This document shows positions 23,891 through 31,010 of a stretch of 45,952 nucleotides of DNA, one piece after another (position 1 is the stretch's first letter; each line of letters opens with the position of its first letter). The stretch is from an uncultured Eubacteriales bacterium (GTDB taxonomy: Bacteria; Bacillota; Clostridia; Oscillospirales; CAG-272). Position numbers and translations under genes: made by a program. Below the pieces are notes generated by a model that did not search any database, was not told the origin of the DNA, and was given only the letters and a program-made list of their open reading frames with translations. The stretch covers positions 1 to 45,952 of the forward strand of contig URCP01000015.1 of the NCBI GenBank assembly GCA_900546315.1, written 5' to 3'.

Positions 23891-25366
23891 ATGCTCTTTA
23901 TCATTTCGGTTCTGATCGCGGCGGCGCTCTCGTATCTTCTCCGCGGTCCTCTCAAAAAGCATCCGGCGCCGTTTTATATCGCGGCGGCGGTCATAACGGC
24001 GCTCGTGTCGGTCATGGACTTCTCGTGGGCTTCGCCGTTCGTCAGGAATTATGTGATCGGGCTGTTCAGCCGCGGCGCGCTTGCCTCCGGGTTCTGGGTC
24101 GTCATCATGTGGCTCGGAGCTCTGCCGAACGGTTCGAAGCCCGTGAAAGCTCTTATGCCGGTCAGGGGCGAGCTGTCGATCTTCACGGCTATACTGACCC
24201 TCGGGCACAACATCGGCTTCGGGCGGACGTATTTCGTCAGGATGTTCACCTCTCCGTTCTCGATGAAGCCCACGCAGCTCGCGGCAGGGACGATATCCAT
24301 AATAATGCTCCTCATCATGCTTCCGCTCACCGTGATGTCATTTAAGAGCGTCAGGAAGAAGATGAAGGCGAAGACATGGAAACGTATCCAGCGGCTCGCC
24401 TACGCCTTCTACGGGCTCATGTATGTCCATGTGATGATACTTCTGAGCTCGCAGGCGAGGGCGGGGAGGATGCCGGCGCGGATAAGCGTTGCCGCGTACA
24501 GCGTCGTTTTTCTCGGCTACGCGGGAATGCGAATCGCGAAGGCGCTCTCGAAGAAGAAGCCGGACAAGCGCCGCGGGCATTCTGTCGTCGGCTGTGTGGC
24601 GGCGCTTGCGGCTGTGATCGTCGTTTTCATAGTCATGTCCCCCGCGAAGAGCGCGGCGAAGGAGCCTGAGGACATCGGCGCCCCGGAGAGCACCGGGGAC
24701 GTGATTCCGGAGGAGACGGTGGATACGGTTCCAGAGACAGATTCCGATACGACCGGATCCGACCTGCCCGACACCACCACGGATGAGCCGCGGACCGACG
24801 ACACGACAACAGGCGAGCCGGAGACAACCACGACCGAGACGACCGACGCCGAAACGACAAAATCACCGGAAACCAAAAAGCACGGAGAGACGACAAAAGC
24901 CCCGGAGACAACCGCTTCGTCAGTGACCACAAAAGCCCCTGAAACATCAGACACAACAGCTCCCGAAACCGAAAAGACGCCAGAAACAACTGCCGGAACG
25001 ACAGCCGCTCCCGAGACCACAAAGGCTCCGGAAACGACGAAGGCCCCCGAGACAACGAAAGCGCCGGAGACCACAAAAGCCCCCGAAACGACCGCTTCGT
25101 CGACCGGCTACAAGGACGGCAGCTACACCGGCACGGCTTACGGCTACGACGGCGACATTACGGTCACGGTGAAGATCGAGGGCGGAAAGATCGTCTCGAT
25201 CGACGCGAAGTCGGAGGAAGAGGACCCGTGGTACTTCGAGCAGGCGGAGAAGAAGGTCACGGACAGCATCATCGACAAGCAGTCGTACAGCGTCGACGTC
25301 GTGTCCGGCGCGACATACAGCTCTAAGGGCATCATGAACGCCGTTAAAGACGCTCTCTCGAAGTAA
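23891..25366 (+). CDS. Fused ferric-reductase-like membrane protein with C-terminal FMN-binding domain
   Basis: The 491-residue product has about six TM helices (residues 1-240) of the ferric reductase-like/MsrQ heme-b type. Candidate heme ligands are His106 (LTLGHNIGFG) and His180 (MYVHVMI). A Thr/Pro/Glu-rich linker (about 255-410) includes four consecutive APETTK-type repeats, a wall-spanning spacer. The C-terminal FMN-binding domain (YKDGSYTGTAYGYDGDITVTVKI...) ends with DVVSGATYSSKGI; Thr475 in SGAT is the residue to which an ApbE-type transferase attaches FMN in this family. Electrons probably pass from heme in the membrane to the extracellular flavin. No apbE gene is in the window. The stop codon TAA at 25364 lies inside palindromic repeat copy 3. 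Confidence 0.88.
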   Translation: MLFIISVLIAAALSYLLRGPLKKHPAPFYIAAAVITALVSVMDFSWASPFVRNYVIGLFSRGALASGFWVVIMWLGALPNGSKPVKALMPVRGELSIFTAILTLGHNIGFGRTYFVRMFTSPFSMKPTQLAAGTISIIMLLIMLPLTVMSFKSVRKKMKAKTWKRIQRLAYAFYGLMYVHVMILLSSQARAGRMPARISVAAYSVVFLGYAGMRIAKALSKKKPDKRRGHSVVGCVAALAAVIVVFIVMSPAKSAAKEPEDIGAPESTGDVIPEETVDTVPETDSDTTGSDLPDTTTDEPRTDDTTTGEPETTTTETTDAETTKSPETKKHGETTKAPETTASSVTTKAPETSDTTAPETEKTPETTAGTTAAPETTKAPETTKAPETTKAPETTKAPETTASSTGYKDGSYTGTAYGYDGDITVTVKIEGGKIVSIDAKSEEEDPWYFEQAEKKVTDSIIDKQSYSVDVVSGATYSSKGIMNAVKDALSK

Positions 25367-25452
25367 ACACTGATTTAAGGTCGTTTTCGCAGAAAAAAGC
25401 CCATAAATCCAAGCCTTTTTTCTGCGAAAACCCGATTTGGTCAGTGTTTACT
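25362..25452. repeat. Interspersed palindromic element, copy 3
   Basis: The terminal repeats AGTAAACACTGA and TCAGTGTTTACT are perfect over 12 bp; the end bases differ from copies 1 and 2 but still pair. The inner stem is GTTTTCGCAGAAAAAAGC against GCCTTTTTTCTGCGAAAAC. The stop codon of the ferric-reductase/FMN gene lies in the left arm. Confidence 0.88.
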
Positions 25453-25495
25453 CAAGGCAAAATGAGTCAATAGTTGTAAAAAAACTGTGAACCCC

Positions 25496-25524
25496 TTGCT
25501 TTTCGCGGCGCGGTGTGGTATAAT
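25496..25524 (+). promoter_or_regulatory. Sigma-A promoter of the tyrS T-box transcript
   Basis: TTGCTT (25496-25501), 17-bp spacer, TATAAT (25519-25524). It starts the long T-box leader. Confidence 0.8.
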
Positions 25525-25529
25525 GGTAG

Positions 25530-25890
25530 TAATAGTTGAAACGCGATGACGGAAAGAAGTAGCTTTTTCTCTTTGCCGCGCAGAGAGGGTCCGGGCGGTG
25601 AAAGGACCACGGCGGGGATCATGCGAATACATTCCCGAGCAGGGTTCTGAAAATAAATAGTAGGAAATCCCGGGCGCGCCCGATACAGCGCGGCGTGTGA
25701 TGACATGTCTCACGGTCGGCGCGACGACAGCCTTATGGTTGAACGGACGGCTTTCCGCGGCGACTGCCAGATACGCGATGAGGGAGCCGCCGCGAGACGT
25801 CTCCGAACATGAGGTGGTACCGCGAAGCCCGCCGCACTTTTCTGTGCGTTCGTCCTCTGTCCTTTTTATGGGACAGGGGACTTTTTTCGG
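25530..25890 (+). ncRNA. T-box riboswitch, tyrosine-specific, upstream of tyrS
   Basis: The leader shows the T-box elements in order: a stem I base with GACGGAAAGAAGTAG, AGAGAGGGTCC...GGTGAAAGGACC, a specifier loop GAATACATTCC with the Tyr codon TAC at 25628-25630, and the antiterminator T-box AGGTGGTACCGCG (25812-25824), whose TGGT (25815-25818) would pair with the ACCA end of uncharged tRNA-Tyr. The terminator is GTCCTCTGTCC / GGGACAGGGGAC (25852-25881) with a T6 run. Uncharged tRNA-Tyr should favour the antiterminator and so raise tyrS expression. Confidence 0.95.
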
Positions 25891-25924
25891 CTTTATGTGC
25901 CGGTATGTGAAAGGAATTATGAAA

Positions 25925-27148
25925 ATGAAGATCTACGAAGAACTCAAAGCGCGCGGTCTTATCGCGCAGGTGACAGACGAAGAGCAGGTGCGCGACCTTG
26001 TCAACAACGGCGGCGCGACCTTCTACATCGGCTTTGACTGCACGGCGGACAGCCTGACCGCCGGACATTTCATGGCGCTCACCCTGATGAAGCGCCTCCA
26101 GATGGCCGGAAACAAGCCTATCGCCCTGATCGGCGGCGGTACGACCATGATCGGCGACCCGTCCGGACGCACCGATATGAGAAAGATGCTCACCAAGGAG
26201 GATATCGACCACAACGCGGAGTGCTTCCGTCGTCAGATGTCGAGATTCATCGAGTTCGGCGAGGGCAAGGCGAGAATGATGAACAACGCCGACTGGCTCC
26301 TGAAGCTCAACTACATCGAACTGCTCCGTGAGGTCGGAGCCTGCTTCTCGGTCAACAATATGCTCCGCGCCGAGTGCTACAAGCAGAGAATGGAGAAGGG
26401 TCTGTCCTTCCTCGAGTTCAACTACATGATCATGCAGTCATACGACTTCTATCATCTCTTCAAGACGGTCGGATGCAACCTTGAGTTCGGCGGCGACGAC
26501 CAGTGGTCGAATATGCTCGGCGGCACAGAGCTCATCCGCCGCAAACTCGGCAAGGACGCGCACGCGATGACGATAACCCTCCTAACCGACTCGCAGGGCA
26601 AGAAGATGGGCAAGACCGCCGGAAACGCCGTCTGGCTCGACCCGAACAAGACCTCGCCGTTCGATTTCTACCAGTACTGGAGAAACGTCGACGACGCGGA
26701 CGTGATGAAGTGCATCAGGATGCTGACCTTCCTCCCGATTGAGCAGATCGAGGAGATCGAGCACTGGGATCCTTCGCGCGTCAATGAGAAGAAGGAGCTG
26801 CTCGCGACCGAGCTCACAACCCTCGTTCACGGCGAGGAAGAGGCGAAGAAGGCGCTCGAGGCTTCCCGCGCGCTGTTCTCCGGAGAAGGGGACGACACGC
26901 ATATGCCGACGACCGAGCTTGCCGACGAGGATGTGCCCGCTGACGGAATCGGCATCGCGGACCTCATGCTGAAGTGCGGTCTCGCGGCGAGCAAGGGCGA
27001 GGCGAGACGTCTCATCCAGCAGGGCGGCGTCGCTCTCGACGGGGAGAAGGTCTCCGCCGTCGATCTTGTCGTCGAAAAGGCGAGACTCAAGGAAGGCGTC
27101 AAGATAAAGAAGGGCAAGAAAGTCTTCCACAAGGTCGTTCTCGGGTAA
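25925..27148 (+). CDS. tyrS: Tyrosyl-tRNA synthetase
   Basis: The product is 407 residues from the ATG at 25925 (MKIYEEL), which has AAAGGA nine bases upstream; an ATG six bases earlier is too close to it, and longer in-frame starts overlap the T-box. It charges tRNA-Tyr. Class I motifs: GFDCTADSLTAGHF at the HIGH position, GGDDQWSNMLGG in the Tyr-binding region, KKMGKTAGNAVWL as KMSKS equivalent and a C-terminal S4 domain (GLAASKGEARRLIQQGGVALDG). The HIGH motif reads TAGH: residue 45 is Thr, whereas the Bacillus enzyme has His45; His48 is kept. I cannot say how common this is among Clostridia. The preceding tyrosine T-box supports the assignment. Palindromic repeat copy 4 follows. Confidence 0.95.
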   Translation: MKIYEELKARGLIAQVTDEEQVRDLVNNGGATFYIGFDCTADSLTAGHFMALTLMKRLQMAGNKPIALIGGGTTMIGDPSGRTDMRKMLTKEDIDHNAECFRRQMSRFIEFGEGKARMMNNADWLLKLNYIELLREVGACFSVNNMLRAECYKQRMEKGLSFLEFNYMIMQSYDFYHLFKTVGCNLEFGGDDQWSNMLGGTELIRRKLGKDAHAMTITLLTDSQGKKMGKTAGNAVWLDPNKTSPFDFYQYWRNVDDADVMKCIRMLTFLPIEQIEEIEHWDPSRVNEKKELLATELTTLVHGEEEAKKALEASRALFSGEGDDTHMPTTELADEDVPADGIGIADLMLKCGLAASKGEARRLIQQGGVALDGEKVSAVDLVVEKARLKEGVKIKKGKKVFHKVVLG

Positions 27149-27153
27149 AAAAA

Positions 27154-27237
27154 GGAAACACTGACTTAAGGCTGTTTTCACGGGAAAAGCCCATAAATCC
27201 GGGTGGGCTGCGAAAATCCGATTTATTCAGCGCATCA
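27154..27237. repeat. Interspersed palindromic element, copy 4 (degraded)
   Basis: The left end GGAAACACTGACTTAAGGCTGTTTTC and CCCATAAATCC match the family, but the right arm is decayed (TCAGCGCATCA; GGGTGGGCTGCGAAAAT). It starts 5 bp after the tyrS stop. It looks like an old or mutating copy. Confidence 0.75.
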
Positions 27238-27239
27238 CA

Positions 27240-27283
27240 AAGAAAAAAGCAGGGGCGGGATATCCGTTCCTGCTTTCTTTTGG
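27240..27283. terminator. Hairpin terminator between tyrS and the convergent zinc-ribbon gene
   Basis: AAAGAAAAAAGCAGG pairs with CCTGCTTTCTTTT around GGCGGGATATCCGTT, with A/T-rich flanks on both sides. Confidence 0.75.
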
Positions 27284-27285
27284 TT

Positions 27286-27708
27286 TCACATAATTCCTTC
27301 AAACGAGCTTCGTATTATTGGCATGACCGCGTTGCTGAGCAGCGCGAGTGCTACGACCGCGACAACCGCGAGGACGGCGCCGACGACAATCCAGATGAGC
27401 ACCGCGCGGGAGAAGTTCTTCCGGCTGGCGTCCTCGCCCGAGAAGGCGGTGACAAGGCACACGATGAGACCTATGACCGGGACCGCGAAGAGGAGCATCA
27501 TCCAGAAATAGTACGCCGTGCTGACCGGCTGGGCGGCGGGAGCTGACGGTGTGTATGTCTGCTGCGTCTGATATACGGGCTGTGGCGCTGCCGGTGTCTC
27601 CGGAGTCGCTTCGGGCTTCTTTTCGGCGGGAGCCTTCGCTCCGCACGCGGAACAGAAGGTCGCGCCCTCTTTGAGCGGAGCGCCGCATTCGGTACAGAAT
27701 TTTGCCAT
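27286..27708 (-). CDS. Zinc-ribbon membrane protein
   Basis: The 140-residue product starts at the ATG at 27708 after GAAAGGAAGAAACTC. The N terminus is a zinc ribbon, FCTECGAPLKEGATFCSACGAK (two CxxC pairs). A Pro/Ala/Thr/Gln-rich linker (about 28-60) leads to two TM helices (about 66-88 and 100-125). Such zinc-ribbon plus DUF4190-like two-TM proteins are very common and uncharacterised in Clostridia. The ribbon should be cytoplasmic. Its neighbours (tyrS, lacI) are on the other strand and give no clue to function. Confidence 0.85.
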   Translation of the reverse strand: MAKFCTECGAPLKEGATFCSACGAKAPAEKKPEATPETPAAPQPVYQTQQTYTPSAPAAQPVSTAYYFWMMLLFAVPVIGLIVCLVTAFSGEDASRKNFSRAVLIWIVVGAVLAVVAVVALALLSNAVMPIIRSSFEGIM

Positions 27709-27821
27709 TTTGAGTTTCTTCCTTTCGGTTTGTTTATCAACATAATTTTACCATAATTGCGCGGAATTGTCAAGCGGTGCGGGAAAATAAAAAAATTGCG
27801 AAGGAAAATTCGGGAAAACTC

Positions 27822-27850
27822 TTGACAAGCGGAAAAATATGTGCTATACT
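27822..27850 (+). promoter_or_regulatory. Sigma-A promoter of the lacI-type gene
   Basis: TTGACA (27822-27827), 17-bp spacer, TATACT (27845-27850). The two operator-like sites lie directly downstream. Confidence 0.85.
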
Positions 27851-27858
27851 TGAATCAA

Positions 27859-27901
27859 GAAAAACGTTTTCGTTCGTTACGCCTGTCAAGAAAACGATTT
27901 C
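27859..27901. promoter_or_regulatory. LacI-type operators in the lacI leader
   Basis: GAAAAACGTTTTCG (27859-27872, palindromic core AAAACGTTTT) lies just after the -10, and GAAAACGATTTC (27890-27901) follows. Both match the site GAAAACGTTTTC upstream of the alpha-galactosidase. The central CG and arms are typical of LacI-family operators, so the regulator probably represses itself. Confidence 0.78.
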
Positions 27902-27926
27902 ATCAGGATTTTTACCGGAGGACAGA

Positions 27927-28937
27927 ATGGCGCGGGCTACTATTTCAGAGGTCGCCGCTGAGGCGGGGGTCGCTATATCAACGGCGAGCAAGGCGCTCAA
28001 CGGCACCGGGGCTATAAGTCCCGAGACTGTGAAACGCATAGAGGAAGCCGCTCGCCGCCTCGGCTACAGACCGAACCGAGCGGCACAGCTGCTCGCCGGG
28101 AAGAACAAGAGCATCGGAATAATTGTCCCGAAAAATCCGGTCGAGGTCATGAAGCCGATTATTGACGGGCTGACCGAGACTCTCGACGAGTATGGCGAGT
28201 ATGGGTTCAGGTATCAGATGCGGACGTTCGACTATATGGTCAATGGTGTCGAGGGGTTCCTCGACGGGCTTGAGGACATCCGGGACAGGATCAACGGGCT
28301 TATTTTCATTCCGGTTATCGACCTTGATATCTGCCGGAAGTTCATTTCTCCGCTGAAGATTCCGAAGGTGGCACTCCAGTCGGTGCTTGACCCGGAGATA
28401 TGCCCGAGCGTTACGGTTGACGAGCGGATGGTCGGACGGATGGCGGCGGAGTTTCTGTCGCTGTACGGGAACGTCCGGAACGTCGCGATGATCGCGGGCA
28501 GCCGGCAGGCGGATATTCACCGGAAGAACTTCGAGGGCTTCAGGGACGAGACGATGGCGCGCGGGATGAATCTCGTTGACGTGGTCGACAGCTTCGACAG
28601 CATCGAGAAGGCGAAGAGCCTGACTCTCGGGCTGTGCGAGAGGTATCCGGAGCTCGACGGGATATTTGTCTCGTCGTATGTCTCGCCGGGTGTCTGTGCG
28701 GCGCTCGAGGAGAGGGGGCTCGCGGGGAAGGTGCGGGTCATCGGGGTCGACGTTTACGACCGGACGGCGGAATGTCTGCGGAATGGCAGTATGTCGGCGA
28801 TTATTTATCAGAACCAGCGGGAACAGGCAAGGCGCGCTGTAATCGAGCTCCTCGACGGAATGCGGGAGGGGATGTCGCGGAGCGTGCATATCAAGCCTGA
28901 GCTTGTTTTGCAGAGCAATCTTTCGTTCTATATCTGA
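27927..28937 (+). CDS. LacI-family transcriptional regulator
   Basis: The 336-residue product starts at the ATG at 27927 after CGGAGGACAGA; earlier in-frame ATGs overlap the promoter and are rejected. The LacI helix-turn-helix is at residues 3-24 (ATISEVAAEAGVAISTASKAL) with the hinge helix RPNRAAQLLAGKN. The C-terminal periplasmic-binding-like domain follows from about residue 60 (IGIIVPKNPVEVMKPIIDGLTETL) and should bind a sugar. It is followed by an alpha-galactosidase operon that carries a matching operator, so an alpha-galactoside or galactose is the likely inducer. A 13-bp perfect hairpin spans the stop codon (28931-28960). GC content is in line with neighbouring genes. Confidence 0.92.
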   Translation: MARATISEVAAEAGVAISTASKALNGTGAISPETVKRIEEAARRLGYRPNRAAQLLAGKNKSIGIIVPKNPVEVMKPIIDGLTETLDEYGEYGFRYQMRTFDYMVNGVEGFLDGLEDIRDRINGLIFIPVIDLDICRKFISPLKIPKVALQSVLDPEICPSVTVDERMVGRMAAEFLSLYGNVRNVAMIAGSRQADIHRKNFEGFRDETMARGMNLVDVVDSFDSIEKAKSLTLGLCERYPELDGIFVSSYVSPGVCAALEERGLAGKVRVIGVDVYDRTAECLRNGSMSAIIYQNQREQARRAVIELLDGMREGMSRSVHIKPELVLQSNLSFYI

Positions 28938-28960
28938 AATACCTCAGGGTATTTCAGATA
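28931..28960. repeat. Perfect 13-bp inverted repeat spanning the lacI stop codon
   Basis: TATCTGAAATACC, loop TCAG, GGTATTTCAGATA. The TGA stop (28935-28937) is in the left arm. No T-run follows, so efficient termination is doubtful; it may slow readthrough or protect the mRNA end. Confidence 0.65.
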
Positions 28961-28975
28961 ATTCACAGGCTTTAA

Positions 28976-28987
28976 GAAAACGTTTTC
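28976..28987. promoter_or_regulatory. LacI-type operator before the alpha-galactosidase operon
   Basis: GAAAACGTTTTC is a perfect 12-bp palindrome 31 bp before the start at 29019. It matches the two sites in the lacI leader. No consensus promoter could be placed with confidence in the short gap, so part of the transcription may come from lacI. Confidence 0.8.
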
Positions 28988-29018
28988 GTAAAATATATTT
29001 ATTTGGAGGTATCATAAA

Positions 29019-30980
29019 ATGACAGAAATTCTGAGAGACAGGACGCTTCTGAGCTTTCTCTACGACGGGGAGCCGTTTGAAAAGGCGGTCGTCGGGAAGA
29101 AGACCGAAGAGACAGGGAACGTCATCACTACAACCTACGAGCTGAAAGGCGGGCTCCGGGTCACGAACACACTGCGGATCATACCGGAATTCGACGCTTT
29201 TGAGGTTGTCAACAGGTTTGAGAACAACGGGAGCGAGGCGAGCGGGATTATTTCGGAGCTCTGGGACTGCGAGGTTACGCTGCCGATGGAGCATGAGGAG
29301 AATTACCGCTACAGCGCCTATATTCCGGACAGAAAGAGCGCGACGAAGATATACGCGCCGATGGGCTCGACATGGAATGTTTACGAGTTTTCGTCGAATC
29401 CTGACGAGCACCGCGATAACAGCTATGTGAATTTCCTGTATCCGGGAAACTCAAAAAGATTCGCGTGTGTCGGCGGCCGCTCCTGCGACGGTCAGGCGCC
29501 TTTCTTCAATATACATAAGAACGGGCACGGCTACATCTATGCCGTCGGATGGACGGGTCAGTGGAACTTTGAGACGAAGAGAGGGAACGACGAGATAACT
29601 CTCCGCTCGAAGATCGAGGACACAAATTTCCGTGTGCTCCCGGGCGAATACTTCCGCACGTCCTCTGCGGTCGTGATGGCTTACGACGGAGACTTCATCG
29701 ACTCACAGAACAAGTGGAGGCGCCTTGTGAAGAAGCATTTCTCACTCATAGGCGCGGAGGGGCGTGACAAGTACGGACCTGTCGCGGCAAGCATCTGGGG
29801 CGGCATGACGACTGATGAGGCTGTCCGCCGTGTTAACGTGCTGCGCGACAGCGGGATACCGTTCACCCACGTCTGGATGGACGCGGGATGGTACGGACAT
29901 GACACGAAACCGACGCCTGACGAGTTTGAGGGCGACTGGGGAAGCCACACAGGCGACTGGGAAGTCAGTCCGCTGGTTCATCCTGACGGTCTGAAGGATT
30001 TTTCGAAGGCTGTGCATGACGCCGGGATGAAGCTCATCCTCTGGTTCGAGCCGGAGCGTGTCGTCACCGGCACCCCGACGATAAAGGAGCACCCGGAGTA
30101 TTTCCTCGGCGACGGGAACCCGGAGCCATGGAACAATCTCCTTGACCTTGGAAACGAGGACGCGTGGAAATACATATTCGGGACGCTTTCCGGGCTTATC
30201 GAAAGCATAGGGATTGACTGCTACCGGCAGGACTTCAATTTTTCGCCGCTCGGCTACTGGCGGCACAATGACGCGGAGGACAGGCGCGGGATACACGAGA
30301 TAAAACACATAAACGGTCTCTACAGGCTATGGGACGCCCTGCTCGGGAGGTTTCCTCACCTGATCATCGACAACTGCGCGTCCGGGGGACGGCGTATAGA
30401 CATTGAGATGCTTCGCCGCTCGATTCCGCTCTGGAGGAGCGACCTTGAGTGTCCGGCGAATTTCCCGGTCTGCGGCGTGCAGGCGCACCATATCTCGTTC
30501 AATCTCTGGATGCCGTATTCCGGCTCCGGATCGGGACGTCTTTATGACACCTATCGCATGAGAAGCGCGTATGACGGCTCGATGACGACGAACTACTGCT
30601 ATTCCCAGAGAAACGACTTCGGCGGCGACCCGGAAAAGCTCGCCTGGCTGAAAAAGTACGTCGGGGAAGCGAGAAAGGTTCAGCCGTACTTCTCGGAGGA
30701 CTTCTATCCGCTGACAGAGGTCTCGGACAAGGAGGACGTCTGGTCAGCGGCTCAGTTCAACAGACCGGAAAATGGCGACGGCATAGTTCAGGTTTTCAGA
30801 CGCGACGCGGCTCCGTACACTGAGTGCGAGTTCACGCTCAGAGGACTTGAAAATGACAAGACCTATATCTTCACCGACGCTGACACGGATGAGACGACCG
30901 AACAGAAGGGCGGAGAAGCGTTCAGGGTACGGATGCCGGAGAAGCATTTGGCGAAGATATTCTTCTACAGAGTGAAATAA
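29019..30980 (+). CDS. Alpha-galactosidase-like glycoside hydrolase, GH36
   Basis: The 653-residue product starts after TTTGGAGGTATCATAAA. It has the N-terminal beta-sandwich (about 1-240), the (beta/alpha)8 barrel (about 260-590) and a short C-terminal beta domain of clan GH-D family 36. Barrel motifs: HVWMDAGWYGHD, GDWEVSPLVHPDGLKDF, LWFEPERVVTGTP. The predicted nucleophile is Asp405 in DCYRQDFNFSP and the acid/base Asp475 in PLWRSDLECP. It should release alpha-galactose from oligosaccharides such as raffinose or melibiose. There is no signal peptide, so it acts in the cytosol on imported sugars. The next genes encode a solute-binding lipoprotein and an EamA-type permease. It lacks the long N-terminal part of Bacillus/Lactobacillus enzymes (about 730). 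Confidence 0.93.
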   Translation: MTEILRDRTLLSFLYDGEPFEKAVVGKKTEETGNVITTTYELKGGLRVTNTLRIIPEFDAFEVVNRFENNGSEASGIISELWDCEVTLPMEHEENYRYSAYIPDRKSATKIYAPMGSTWNVYEFSSNPDEHRDNSYVNFLYPGNSKRFACVGGRSCDGQAPFFNIHKNGHGYIYAVGWTGQWNFETKRGNDEITLRSKIEDTNFRVLPGEYFRTSSAVVMAYDGDFIDSQNKWRRLVKKHFSLIGAEGRDKYGPVAASIWGGMTTDEAVRRVNVLRDSGIPFTHVWMDAGWYGHDTKPTPDEFEGDWGSHTGDWEVSPLVHPDGLKDFSKAVHDAGMKLILWFEPERVVTGTPTIKEHPEYFLGDGNPEPWNNLLDLGNEDAWKYIFGTLSGLIESIGIDCYRQDFNFSPLGYWRHNDAEDRRGIHEIKHINGLYRLWDALLGRFPHLIIDNCASGGRRIDIEMLRRSIPLWRSDLECPANFPVCGVQAHHISFNLWMPYSGSGSGRLYDTYRMRSAYDGSMTTNYCYSQRNDFGGDPEKLAWLKKYVGEARKVQPYFSEDFYPLTEVSDKEDVWSAAQFNRPENGDGIVQVFRRDAAPYTECEFTLRGLENDKTYIFTDADTDETTEQKGGEAFRVRMPEKHLAKIFFYRVK

Positions 30981-31010
30981 AATCCATAAAAATCGAAAGG
31001 TGGTACACTA

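Noticed and set aside
25020..25090. CRISPR-like short repeats
   Set aside because: They are in-frame codons of the APETTK spacer with no unique spacers between them.
25697..25924. N-terminal extension of tyrS
   Set aside because: It runs through the T-box antiterminator and terminator; the start at 25925 has a proper site and the usual N terminus.
28931..28960. Classical terminator of the lacI-type gene
   Set aside because: The stem is perfect but AT-rich at its ends and has no T-run, so it is listed as an inverted repeat only.
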